From: Euzebyaceae bacterium
GTDB taxonomy: Bacteria > Actinomycetota > Nitriliruptoria > Euzebyales > Egibacteraceae
Direction: 5' to 3'
NCBI GenBank assembly: GCA_013696915.1
Contig: JACCXR010000171.1
Coordinates: 1-23,799 of the forward strand
Length of the DNA stretch: 23,799 bases
Positions 14,440 through 21,642 of this stretch are shown piece by piece. Position 1 is the first letter of the stretch, and the number at the start of each line of letters is the position of its first letter. The notes under the pieces are model-generated. The model was not told the DNA's origin. It saw only the letters and a list, made by a program, of their open reading frames with translations, and did not search any database. The position numbers were made by a program, and so were the translations under genes.

Positions 14440-14466
14440 GGCGCCCGGTCCCCCTGTCCGGGCGCC
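14440..14466. terminator. Hairpin between the convergent dehydrogenase/antitoxin and phoX genes
   Basis: GGCGCCCGG (14440-14448) and CCGGGCGCC (14458-14466) form a perfect nine-base stem with a nine-base loop. There is no T tract on either side, as is common in high-GC actinomycetes. It lies 15 bases past the phoX stop and may serve both strands. Confidence 0.65.
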
Positions 14467-14481
14467 GTCTGGGCAGCGCCG

Positions 14482-16590
14482 CTACGCCCCGATGCGCGGG
14501 TCGCCCGGTGCGGTCTTGAAGACGGACACCACGGAGGGGCGGGGTTCCGCGCCGTCGGGCCACGTGCTGACCGGTTGCTCCAGCGACCCGTCGTCGCCGG
14601 GGTGCTGGACGGCGCAGAACAGCGTCTGGTCGTCGGGGGTGAACTCCGGGCCGCAGGCCTCCGCGCCCACCGGGACGCTGAGGAACTGCTGGACGTGGCC
14701 GCGCTCGGGTCCGGAGATGGGCACGAAGTGGAACGCGTCGTTGACGCCGATCGACCCCGGCTGGCCGTCGGTGGCGAGCAGGAGGTTGCCCTGCTGGTCG
14801 AAGGCGATGTTGTCGGGCGACGAGATCGGGCTCACCTGCGACTTGTCGAACCCGGCGAAGTAGGTCGTCGGGTCGTCGGGCGTGCCGCAGAGCAGGAAGA
14901 TGCCCCACGTGAAGCGGGTCGCCGCGGCGTCGTTGCCCTCCTCGAACAGCTCGATGACGTGGCCGTACCGGTTGGGGGCCCGCGGGTTGGCGGCGTCCTC
15001 CTGCGGGAAGAAGCGGTCGTCGTTCGGGTCGGCCGTGCCGCCGTCGTCGACTCCACCCCGGCTGCTGTTGTTCGTGAGGTTGATGTAGACGCCGCCGTTC
15101 ACCGGGTTGCGCTCGATGTCCTCCGGCCGGTCCATCTTGGTCGCTCCGAGGAGGTCGGCGGCGCCGCGGGTGTTGACGAGCACCTCCGCCTGGCTCGCGA
15201 AGCCGTTGTCCGCGGTCAGCGCGCCCTCGCCGTGGATCATCGGGATCCACGTGCCGACGCGGTTGCCGACCGGGTCGACGTCGAAGCGCGCGACGTAGAG
15301 CGTGCCCTCGTCGAGCAGGTCGGCGTTGCCGGCGGTGTCGCCCTCGACGAAGCGGCCGGCGGTGACGAACTTGTAGACGTAGTCGAAGCGCTCGTCGTCT
15401 CCCAGGTAGCACGTGACCCTGCTGTCGGCCGCGAGGCTCGTGGTCGCGCCTTCGTGCTTGAACCGGCCCAGGGCGGTCCGCTTGCGCGGCACGTACTCCG
15501 GGTCGTAGGGGTCGACCTCGACGATCCAGCCGTGGCGGAACGGCTCGTGCGGCTCGACGCCCAGGTCGAAGCGCGGGTAGTAGCGCTCCCACTTGCGGCC
15601 GGACTCGCCCTCGGCCAGGCCGTACCGCGCGTGCCAGGCGGAGACCCGCGCGTCGGAGACGTCCTCGAGCTTGCCGAAGTACTGGTTGAAGTTCTCCTCG
15701 GCCGTCAGGACCGTCCCCCACGGGGTCACCCCGCCGGCGCAGTTGTTGAGCGTGCCGAGCACCTGCGTCCCAGTGGGGTCGTCGCCGGTCTGCAGCAGCG
15801 GGTCGCCGGCGGCCGGGCCCGTCAGCAGCATGGGGCTCTGCGCCGTCAGGCGGCGGTTGTACGACGAGCGGCGCCGGTAGCTGAACCAGCGCTCGCCGCG
15901 AGGACGCCGGATCTCCACGATCGCGGCGCCGTGCGCCGCCAGCTCGATGTCGACCTGCGCGCGGCTGGGATTGTCCGGGTCGTAGCCGGTGAACATCAGC
16001 TCCGGGTTGGTGTACTCGTGGTTCACCCAGAGCAGCCCGCGGCTGGAGTTCGTGAAGCGGCTCGACCACGGCAGCGGCATGAAGGCCACGTAGTCGCAGT
16101 TGTAGCCGAACTGCTCGGCCTGCTTCGCCGCGGTCTGACGGTCGAAGCGGAACTGCGGCGTGTTCGGGAACAGGGGGTCGCCCCAGCGGATCAGCACGCG
16201 GGAGTCGTAGCCGTCCGGGACCACGACCGCGTCGGCGGTGGTGGGTTCGATCGGGGTGAAGCCGAGGGTCTTGGCGCCGGCCGCCCGCAGGGGGTCGGAC
16301 GGCGGTTCGAGCACCGGCGGGAGCGGCTGTGCGGAGGCGTCCCGCAGGCTGCCGAAGGTGCCTCCGGCGCCGAGGACGACGACGGAGGCCATCCCCGCCT
16401 TGAGGAACCCGCGACGGCTGACCGCTCGGGCGACGACCTCCTCGAAGGTCTCGTTCGAGCTGGTGTTGGGGACGTCGCGGAAGCAGTCGTCCCCGCACTT
16501 GTAGGTGCAGGTCTTGTGGCTGCCGGTGCCGGTGGCACCGACCATCGGCAGGCTGGTGCGCAGGGAACGGCGAGGAGCGGTGTTCGTCAC
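14482..16590 (-). CDS. phoX: PhoX-family alkaline phosphatase (DUF839), Tat-exported
   Basis: This 702-aa secreted phosphatase releases phosphate from organic phosphoesters; the characterised family uses calcium and iron. A twin-arginine signal lies at residues 58-75 (SRRGFLKAGMASVVVLGAG), after an N-terminal extension with CTYKCGDDC, which is usual for this subfamily. Conserved body segments include GTLNNCAGGVTPWGTVLTAE, SPDNIAFDQQGNLLLATDG and GPEFTPDDQTLFCAVQHPG. The start is GTG at 16590 with GGAGGT six bases upstream; the frame is open upstream but unsupported. A possible Pho box and -10 lie upstream, so phosphate starvation is a likely signal. It is convergent with the decayed VapBC pair and is monocistronic. 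Confidence 0.95.
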   Translation of the reverse strand: MTNTAPRRSLRTSLPMVGATGTGSHKTCTYKCGDDCFRDVPNTSSNETFEEVVARAVSRRGFLKAGMASVVVLGAGGTFGSLRDASAQPLPPVLEPPSDPLRAAGAKTLGFTPIEPTTADAVVVPDGYDSRVLIRWGDPLFPNTPQFRFDRQTAAKQAEQFGYNCDYVAFMPLPWSSRFTNSSRGLLWVNHEYTNPELMFTGYDPDNPSRAQVDIELAAHGAAIVEIRRPRGERWFSYRRRSSYNRRLTAQSPMLLTGPAAGDPLLQTGDDPTGTQVLGTLNNCAGGVTPWGTVLTAEENFNQYFGKLEDVSDARVSAWHARYGLAEGESGRKWERYYPRFDLGVEPHEPFRHGWIVEVDPYDPEYVPRKRTALGRFKHEGATTSLAADSRVTCYLGDDERFDYVYKFVTAGRFVEGDTAGNADLLDEGTLYVARFDVDPVGNRVGTWIPMIHGEGALTADNGFASQAEVLVNTRGAADLLGATKMDRPEDIERNPVNGGVYINLTNNSSRGGVDDGGTADPNDDRFFPQEDAANPRAPNRYGHVIELFEEGNDAAATRFTWGIFLLCGTPDDPTTYFAGFDKSQVSPISSPDNIAFDQQGNLLLATDGQPGSIGVNDAFHFVPISGPERGHVQQFLSVPVGAEACGPEFTPDDQTLFCAVQHPGDDGSLEQPVSTWPDGAEPRPSVVSVFKTAPGDPRIGA

Positions 16591-16625
16591 GGGCGGACCT
16601 CCGCTGGTCGTGGTGGGCCGCCGGG

Positions 16626-16669
16626 ACGCTAGGGAGCCCGCCCGAACGGCTCCCGGCCCACGGGTGAAC
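16626..16669 (-). promoter_or_regulatory. Possible phosphate-regulated promoter of phoX
   Basis: On the minus strand, GTTCACCCGTG (16669-16659) closely fits the 11-base PHO-box unit of actinomycetes. A weaker GTTCGGGCGGG unit starts exactly 22 bases later (16647-16637), in phase. TAGCGT (16631-16626), a plausible -10 box, follows after five bases. The intermediate unit does not match, so the site is tentative. Confidence 0.35.
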
Positions 16670-16898
16670 TGTTGCCGACGCCCGTGCGACGGGACGTCGT
16701 CGGCCCGGCCCGGCCCCGCCCAGCCACCAGCCAGAGCCGGCAGGGTGCCGACGCGCACCGTGAGCGGTGACTTCTGCGTGCGGTCGCACGAAGCCGCGTC
16801 GCCGGAGGTCCCCACGGCGTTGGTCCACCCCGGCGTGGGGCCGCTGAACCTTGCGCGTCCTCGGGCGTCTGGCTGCCTTGAACACCATGGCGCCGGCA
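16670..16898. other. Intergenic, no gene seen
   Basis: Open frames here are Arg/Pro-rich and change with strand. I see no start with a ribosome binding site and no family resemblance. The short decayed fragment at 16899-16977 follows. Confidence 0.4.
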
Positions 16899-16977
16899 GG
16901 GGCCTTCGCCCATGCTGTCGTTGACGGATGCGCGCCTGCTTCGTCTGCCCGGCGTGGATGTTGAACGGCAGCCGGCA
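16899..16977 (-). pseudogene. Fragment paralogous to the C-terminus of the exported protein at 18102-18614
   Basis: Read leftwards, this encodes CRLPFNIHAGQTKQARI and then, after a frame change, VNDSMGEGP. The intact gene at 18102-18614 ends with CRLSFTIEAGQTTQVRVVND and then SLREGP. The match continues at the DNA level across the frame change, for example GCTGTCGTT next to GAC/CAC in both. It is therefore a frameshifted piece of a duplicated gene, about 1.2 kb from the intact copy. No upstream part of the duplicate is recognisable. Confidence 0.72.
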
Positions 16978-17250
16978 CGCAACGCCCGGACCCGACGCCA
17001 CCAAAGGCCACGGCTATCGCTTGCCGGGTCGACGGGGCCTTCCACGACCCGCGTTCACGCGGCGTATCAGCCCCTGGTCAACCTGCGGAGGGGGGAGCGG
17101 GCCTGTCTTGTGCCCGGGGCAGCTGGGGGGCTGGCTGGGAGTCCTGCTGGTCGCTACCTGCCACGCGAGTCGCCTTCGCGCGGCGGCGCGCGCTTCTCGC
17201 CACCGCTGAGCGGCTTACCGCCCTTCTCGATGTATCCAACAAGTCGCGGG
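16978..17250. other. Intergenic, no gene seen
   Basis: I find no supported gene, RNA or clear hairpin here. The open frames are low in protein-like character. It lies between the decayed fragment and the membrane protein gene. Confidence 0.4.
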
Positions 17251-17805
17251 TCAGGGCGTGGGGGAGGCGCTACCGGCCGGGGCGGATTGGCTTGAGGCTG
17301 GTCCGCCACCGTCGTCTCCTCTCAGACTGTCATGAACAACGCCTATGCTGAGTATAGCCGCTGTCACCCGAGTGCAATAAACGCTGCCGTCAGCCACTCG
17401 CCCTTCCGTTGCAGCGTCTTGCCGCCCTCCACGACCATGCCCCGCGAGCGTGTCATGCAGTGTCAATTTCATATCGCTCTCCTGGGCGGTGAGGTACTCG
17501 CGCATCGTCCCCACCTCAAGGATTGGATACTTCCTCGGAAAGAAGGCCGCCAGGGCAAGACCTGCAGTTGCAAGTGCGGCGAGCACCACAAGGATGACAT
17601 ACCCGATCGGCAATTCAGGGGCAAGCGTGATGATAAGGCCAGTGAAGCCGAGGATGATCCCTGCCTTGCCATCCAGGCTGTCGAAGTGCGCCCGCTGCTT
17701 GTCCCGTTCGCTTTGCACAAGGTCGAGCAGCAAATTCAGCGAGGGCAGTTCGACCTGTTCGGTCCTCCCGGCAGCGAGTGGTTGATCGGGCTGGGGTTCG
17801 TCCAT
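17251..17805 (-). CDS. Small membrane protein of unknown function with two compensating frame changes
   Basis: As read it is 184 aa. Residues 24-47 form a charged helix (LNLLLDLVQSERDKQRAHFD), followed by two membrane helices at about 48-63 and 68-89 and the motif FFPRKYPILE. This layout resembles small two- or three-helix membrane proteins sometimes met as defence effectors (Pycsar TM or SLATT type), but I cannot assign a family. Residues 121-146 look wrong (GHGRGGRQDAATEGRVADGS). Reading the other frame between a C run at 17440-17443 and one at 17367-17369 gives GMVVEGGKTLQRKGEWLTAA and then FIALG, which joins TAAILSIGVV to make a third helix. The start is ATG at 17805, with TACGCT and six bases before it and no ribosome binding site. 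Confidence 0.7.
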   Translation of the reverse strand: MDEPQPDQPLAAGRTEQVELPSLNLLLDLVQSERDKQRAHFDSLDGKAGIILGFTGLIITLAPELPIGYVILVVLAALATAGLALAAFFPRKYPILEVGTMREYLTAQESDMKLTLHDTLAGHGRGGRQDAATEGRVADGSVYCTRVTAAILSIGVVHDSLRGDDGGGPASSQSAPAGSASPTP

Positions 17806-17811
17806 GGTGGG

Positions 17812-17817
17812 AGCGTA
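17812..17817 (-). promoter_or_regulatory. -10 box of the membrane protein gene, leaderless type
   Basis: On the minus strand, TACGCT is followed by CCCACC and then ATG 17805. The spacing fits transcription starting at or next to the start codon. No Shine-Dalgarno sequence is present. Confidence 0.45.
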
Positions 17818-18101
17818 GTCGCCAAGAGCGCGAATCGGCGGAAAGGTGGACGCGAGCTGTACCCCCCAAGCGGGCTCCCCCCGCTTCGGCGAAAAGGTCC
17901 GGCAGAAGACCGTCCTGATGCTTCCTCGACCGACCACAGGGCCTGTGGGTGGCCGCGGTGCTGCACAGAGTCGAATCTTGGTTGGAGGAGAAAACGTGTG
18001 CGCATGCTCCAATCGAGCACGGATGGCCGCGTCCCACAGCGTCGGCCCCACCCCAAACGCTGGGCCGCCTGGCTGGGGCGTTCTTGCACGTCCACCCGCC
18101 A
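17818..18101. other. Intergenic, no gene seen
   Basis: The frame of the membrane protein stays open across this stretch, but the translation is not protein-like and has no good start. I see no strong hairpin or RNA gene. Confidence 0.4.
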
Positions 18102-18614
18102 TTACAGCACGTCGCAGATCGGCCCCTCCCGCAAGCTGTCGTTCACAACACGCACTTGCGTCGTCTGCCCCGCCTCGATCGTGAACGAAAGCCGGCACGG
18201 GTACGCGCCGTACCCGGCGCCACGGTCGGGGGCGCCCAGCAGCAGGTCCCGCAGCCAGCTACCCATACGGCACGCATACCCGCACGAGTTCTGTGAGGCA
18301 CGCAACTCGTAGACGCCGGGCTCCAGGTCAGTCGACACGATCGTCTGCTCGACCTGTTGCCTCGTGCGAACCCGGTCACGAACGACGGCATCTCCCGAAG
18401 CATCGACGATTTCGATGTCCGTGACGAGGTCATTTTCTTCCACCGCATCGGCGTGCAACTGCCGAACGATGAGGACGCCGTCTTCGCCATCCAGCGCACC
18501 CGAAAGCCAACGCATCGTCAACAGGACCACGGCCGCGATACAGAGCAACCCGAGCACATGAAGCGCACGACGTGGCCGAACACGCCCGAGTGGTGCGCCC
18601 GGCTGCCGGCGCAT
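18102..18614 (-). CDS. Membrane-anchored exported protein of unknown function
   Basis: This is a 170-aa protein with an Arg-rich N-terminus (residues 1-17) and one membrane helix (about 18-36, LHVLGLLCIAAVVLLTMRWL), so most of it is probably outside the cell. The outer part has beta-rich features: VLIVRQLHADAVEENDLVTD, then a segment with LEPGVYELRASQNSCGYACR, and a C-terminal CRLSFTIEAGQTTQVRVVND. The phrasing 'L.PG.Y.LR' and '.I.AGQTT.V.V' is typical of carboxypeptidase-regulatory-like or SpaA-like immunoglobulin folds. Four Cys near the C-terminus could form disulfides. A decayed copy of its end lies at 16899-16977. Start ATG 18614; no clear ribosome binding site. Confidence 0.65.
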   Translation of the reverse strand: MRRQPGAPLGRVRPRRALHVLGLLCIAAVVLLTMRWLSGALDGEDGVLIVRQLHADAVEENDLVTDIEIVDASGDAVVRDRVRTRQQVEQTIVSTDLEPGVYELRASQNSCGYACRMGSWLRDLLLGAPDRGAGYGAYPCRLSFTIEAGQTTQVRVVNDSLREGPICDVL

Positions 18615-18639
18615 CAGGACGCCCTACGCCGGCGGCCAG

Positions 18640-18661
18640 TCCCTAGGCGATCCCTAGGCGA
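18640..18661. repeat. Tandem duplication, 11 bp x 2
   Basis: TCCCTAGGCGA occurs twice in immediate succession with no mismatch. Confidence 0.9.
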
Positions 18662-18680
18662 TCCGAGGGCAGGCTCAACC

Positions 18681-18698
18681 TTGACGTTCTTGACGTTG
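18681..18698. repeat. Tandem duplication, 9 bp x 2
   Basis: TTGACGTTC is followed directly by TTGACGTTG; eight of nine bases match. Confidence 0.75.
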
Positions 18699-18751
18699 CT
18701 GTCACTCCCGCCGCGGTTGCACAATGCGTCGGGGACCCGAATCGAGGTATT

Positions 18752-18777
18752 GAGTCGAGTCACCGAGTCGAGTCACC
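18752..18777. repeat. Tandem duplication, 13 bp x 2
   Basis: GAGTCGAGTCACC occurs twice in succession with no mismatch. The unit itself contains GAGTC twice. Confidence 0.9.
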
Positions 18778-18989
18778 ATCCATGGCCCGTTGTTCTCGCT
18801 GAGCAGATGGATCGACCCCACCTCCAGCCCTCGTCATCATACGCCGTCCAGGCGGATAGGGTTCTTCCGGATTTCCGGAAACGGCGGTTCCCGGCGAGAG
18901 AAGCCCCCGAGGAGCGACACGGGCGATGCGGCGGCCCGATCGAACCGCCGGTCGCGGGGGCGCTCCCAGCCTGCGGCGGCCGCATCCCG

Positions 18990-18995
18990 TAGGGT
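18990..18995 (+). promoter_or_regulatory. -10 box of the gene at 19002, leaderless type
   Basis: TAGGGT, then GCGGCG, then ATG 19002. There is no ribosome binding site other than the G-rich spacer. It has the same geometry as mazEF and the membrane protein gene. Confidence 0.5.
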
Positions 18996-19001
18996 GCGGC
19001 G

Positions 19002-19583
19002 ATGCAGACCGCTCCCCGCCCGCGGCTGGACACGTCCGAGCCGCTGTTCCGCGCCGTCGACGCCCTCGCGGGCCGGCTGGACGAGGGCGGGCAGGACCTG
19101 TGGGCGGCGAACCTGCGGGCGTGCCTGCACGGCGCGTCGTCCGGGGAGGTGTTCTCCGGCCTCGGGTTCGAGCTCTACCGGCTGCGGCAGTCGGGCGCCG
19201 TGCGCCGCCTGCGGCTCGTGGAGCCTGTCGACGAGCTGATCGCGACCGTCGCGACGGCGTGCGGCGGACCCGACACCGAGCACCTGCCGCTCTACGTCGC
19301 GCTCCGCGACCTCGTCGACCTGCTCCGGCTGGGCGGCGGGCAGCGCTGGGTCCGCGAACTCGAAGCGGCGCACGAGGAGCAGGGGTCTCCGGGGCAGCGG
19401 ATCTCCGGGCTGATGGTCGTGCTGGAGCGGATGGCGCCGGGCGCCGGCGGGTTGCCGCCGGGGACATCACCGCGGGTCGCCGCGGTCCGCCAGCGGCTGG
19501 CGCGGGCGCGGGCCGCGGAGGGCCTGTCCCACTGCCTGACGGCGGCCCTGCGTCCCCCGGCGGCCGGCGTCGCGTCCGACTGA
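19002..19583 (+). CDS. Conserved-looking hypothetical protein
   Basis: This is a 193-aa soluble protein, mostly helical, without a signal peptide or membrane segment. The best-ordered part is residues about 13-75: EPLFRAVDALAGRLDEGGQD and then LWAANLRACLHGASSGEVFS before a helix-rich LYRLRQSG. I recognise no enzyme motif. The start is ATG 19002, supported by the adjacent TAGGGT box. The tsaC gene begins 82 bases after the stop on the same strand with its own promoter-like box, so the two may be separately transcribed. Confidence 0.7.
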   Translation: MQTAPRPRLDTSEPLFRAVDALAGRLDEGGQDLWAANLRACLHGASSGEVFSGLGFELYRLRQSGAVRRLRLVEPVDELIATVATACGGPDTEHLPLYVALRDLVDLLRLGGGQRWVRELEAAHEEQGSPGQRISGLMVVLERMAPGAGGLPPGTSPRVAAVRQRLARARAAEGLSHCLTAALRPPAAGVASD

Positions 19584-19652
19584 CCGGCCGACCGCGCGCG
19601 GTCCCGGCACCAGCCGCGTCCGCCCAGCGCCGGCATGCCACGTGCCGGCCCC

Positions 19653-19658
19653 TACAAT
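19653..19658 (+). promoter_or_regulatory. -10 box of tsaC/sua5, leaderless type
   Basis: TACAAT is followed by seven bases and then GTG 19666. This makes 19666 the likely start, rather than the in-frame GTG at 19642, which lies upstream of the -10 box. Confidence 0.55.
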
Positions 19659-19665
19659 CGCCGGC

Positions 19666-20661
19666 GTGTCCTCCCCCCCGACCGGCGGCGCCCGGCTGCT
19701 GCGGGTGGACCCGCTCAGCCCCGACAGGGCGGCCATCTCGGAGGCGGCGGCGGTCCTGCGGTCCGGGGGGCTGGTGGCTTTCCCGACCGAGACGGTCTAC
19801 GGGCTCGGCGCCAGGGCGGACGACGCGGCGGCGGTGACGCGCGTCTTCGCGGCGAAGGGCCGCCCGGCCGACAATCCCCTGATCGTCCACGTCGCCGGCG
19901 TCGACGACCTCGGGCGCCTCGCGGCGGCGCTGCCGCCTCTGGCGATCGAACTCGCCACACGGTTCTGGCCGGGCCCGCTGACGTTGGTGGTCGACGCCGC
20001 CCCCGGCATCCCCGAGGTCACGGTGGGGGGTCTGTCGACCGTCGCCGTCCGGGTGCCGGCACATCCGGTGGCCCTCGCCCTGCTCGCGGCGGCGGGGGTG
20101 CCGGTGGCGGCGCCGAGCGCCAACCGCTCGGGCCGGCCCAGCCCCACGGCGGCGGCCCACGTCATCGCCGACCTCGGCGACCGCATCGACGTCGTCGTCG
20201 ACGGCGGGCCCTGCCGGGTGGGCGTGGAGTCGACCGTCGTGGACGCCCGCGCGGCGGTACCGGTCGTGCTCCGCGAGGGCGCGGTCAGCCGCGAGCAGCT
20301 CGGTCTGCCGGACGGCGACCCGGGTGCCGGGGAGGATGCCGCCGGCTCGCCGGGCACGCGTCACCGGCACTACGCGCCCCGGTGCGCCGTCGAGATCGCG
20401 CCACCGGGCGGCGGGCCGGCGAGAGCCGACGCCCTGGCGAGGGTCGGGCGGAAGGTCGGGCTGGTGGCTCCGGTGCCCGCCGGCGGGGACGTGCTCCACC
20501 TGGCCGCCTACGCCGACGCCAGGGAGCTCGCGACGGCCCTCTACGGCGCGTTGCGGTCCGCGGAGGAGGCGGGCATGGACGTGGTCGTCATCGAGTCGGT
20601 CGAACCGGTCGGGCTGGGGCGGGCGGTCATGGACCGCATCCGCCGGGCGGCGGCCGGTTAG
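19666..20661 (+). CDS. sua5: Threonylcarbamoyl-AMP synthase (TsaC/Sua5/YrdC family)
   Basis: This 331-aa cytoplasmic enzyme makes threonylcarbamoyl-AMP from threonine, bicarbonate and ATP, the first step of the t6A37 modification of ANN-decoding tRNAs. The YrdC domain (about residues 8-200) has LRSGGLVAFPTETVYGLGA, AAKGRPADNPLIVH and APSANRSGRPSPT, the nucleotide and threonine pocket. A linker with GTRHRHYAPR leads to the C-terminal Sua5 domain, so it is the long Sua5 form and not short TsaC. The start is GTG 19666, chosen because TACAAT seven bases upstream implies a leaderless message. Codon use matches the core genome. Confidence 0.95.
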   Translation: MSSPPTGGARLLRVDPLSPDRAAISEAAAVLRSGGLVAFPTETVYGLGARADDAAAVTRVFAAKGRPADNPLIVHVAGVDDLGRLAAALPPLAIELATRFWPGPLTLVVDAAPGIPEVTVGGLSTVAVRVPAHPVALALLAAAGVPVAAPSANRSGRPSPTAAAHVIADLGDRIDVVVDGGPCRVGVESTVVDARAAVPVVLREGAVSREQLGLPDGDPGAGEDAAGSPGTRHRHYAPRCAVEIAPPGGGPARADALARVGRKVGLVAPVPAGGDVLHLAAYADARELATALYGALRSAEEAGMDVVVIESVEPVGLGRAVMDRIRRAAAG

Positions 20662-20843
20662 TTAGCCCTAGCGGACCTCGCCGAGCGGGACCGGACGGCG
20701 ATGACCCGTATCGGATCGGCCCGTCCGTTCGTCCAAAGGGACAGCACTAAATCCCCGGCATTCGCGGCCGAACCTCATAGCGTGGATCGGAACCTGCGGA
20801 CCAGACGGCCGCAGACGATGGCCGGCGAGGACGGAACGAGGGC

Positions 20844-21314
20844 ATGAGCGGCACGGTGACCCAGGCGGCACTGGCCTGGCGGACGAACGGCCTCACGGTG
20901 GGCGCCGGAGGAGACGGCGACACGCTGCGGCGGGTCGGCGGCGACCACGGCGAGGAGATGGCCGGGGTGCAGAGGCTCGTGGACCGGCTCGGAGCCGCCG
21001 CGCTGGACTTCACCGAGTCGGAGACCTGCCGCCACGACACGGAGGACGTCTGCGCCCTGGACCGCTTCGGCGCCGCCCGGGAGGCGTGCGCCCTCGCGGG
21101 GATCCTCGCCGAGCTGGCGCCGTCGCGGGCGGTGCTGCGACGGCCACGCCAGGATCCCGTGACCGCGTACGTCCGGGCGCTGCGCGACGCCGCCGGTGCC
21201 GTCTACTACTGCCGGCGGCTCGCCCATGCCAGCGAGGAGTGCTGGTTCTCCCCGACGGGCCCGGCCGCCGACCGCTGCGGCAGCGTCCTCGCCGTCGCCC
21301 ACCGCCTCGGCTGA
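20844..21314 (+). CDS. Hypothetical protein with Cys/His-rich helices
   Basis: This is a 156-aa protein with no signal peptide. Its cysteines are grouped: CRHDTEDVC, then one in FGAAREACALAG, then YYCRRLAHASEECW and DRCGS near the C-terminus. The pattern could bind a metal or form a helical bundle, but I recognise no family. The start is ATG 20844 behind a weak AGGG; no better start is visible. The 182 bases after tsaC hold no gene and no obvious promoter. The stop codon lies in the stem of a terminator shared with the convergent gene. Confidence 0.6.
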   Translation: MSGTVTQAALAWRTNGLTVGAGGDGDTLRRVGGDHGEEMAGVQRLVDRLGAAALDFTESETCRHDTEDVCALDRFGAAREACALAGILAELAPSRAVLRRPRQDPVTAYVRALRDAAGAVYYCRRLAHASEECWFSPTGPAADRCGSVLAVAHRLG

Positions 21315-21355
21315 CCCGCCCGCGCCGACCCGCCCGCCGGTCCGGGCAGGGTCAG
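21311..21355. terminator. Bidirectional hairpin containing both stop codons of convergent genes
   Basis: CTGACCCGCCCG (21311-21322) pairs with CGGGCAGGGTCAG (21343-21355), 12 pairs with one bulged A at 21348. The TGA of the rightward gene (21312-21314) and that of the leftward gene (21352-21354) sit on opposite arms of the stem. No T tract follows on either side. Confidence 0.75.
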
Positions 21356-21561
21356 GCAGCGAGGTCGTCCAGGACCAGCCCCGCGACCGACTGCCACAGC
21401 GCCGCGCCCGCGTCGGGGCCTTCGAGCAGTGAGCATGCGCTGAACGCCACGTCCCATCCGAACTGAGCGATGAGGATGTCGATGGCGTCGCGCACCCCCA
21501 CCGTGGCGATGAGCGCGCGCGCGACACCGGCGACGCTGCTGAGTCGGGGCATTTCGTCCAC
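21352..21561 (-). CDS. Small hypothetical protein
   Basis: This is a 69-aa, mainly helical, acidic protein. The central part, AGVARALIATVGVRDAIDIL and then IAQFGWDVAFSACSLLEGPD, looks like two or three helices. No family is recognised. The start is GTG 21561, chosen because AGGAG lies seven bases upstream; an ATG three codons later and a more distant ATG at 21603 are alternatives. It is downstream of the gene at 21643-22080 on the same strand, with an 81-base gap. Its stop is embedded in the shared terminator stem. Confidence 0.62.
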   Translation of the reverse strand: MDEMPRLSSVAGVARALIATVGVRDAIDILIAQFGWDVAFSACSLLEGPDAGAALWQSVAGLVLDDLAA

Positions 21562-21642
21562 TGGCTGCTCCTGGCGCGGTGCCGTTCCGGTCAGCCCATC
21601 CAACGGCCGGCGCCGGGCGTTGTGACGCGGCGAGGCGGACGG

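Larger units (their letters stand above)
18615..19001. other. Intergenic region with three tandem micro-duplications
   Basis: No gene is supported in these 387 bp. The region separates divergent genes and contains three independent short tandem duplications (listed separately) followed by the promoter of the next gene. Confidence 0.5.

Noticed and set aside
14575..16632. A 685-codon open frame on the plus strand
   Set aside because: It is antisense to phoX and composed mainly of Val, Arg, Gly and Ala, with no recognisable domain.
14060..17011. A 983-codon open frame on the minus strand
   Set aside because: It runs in a different frame through phoX and beyond; the PhoX frame has all the conserved segments and a good ribosome binding site.
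17806..18198. The upstream extension of the membrane protein at 17251-17805
   Set aside because: The translation is not protein-like and would overlap the exported-protein gene. The ATG at 17805 has a leaderless -10 box.
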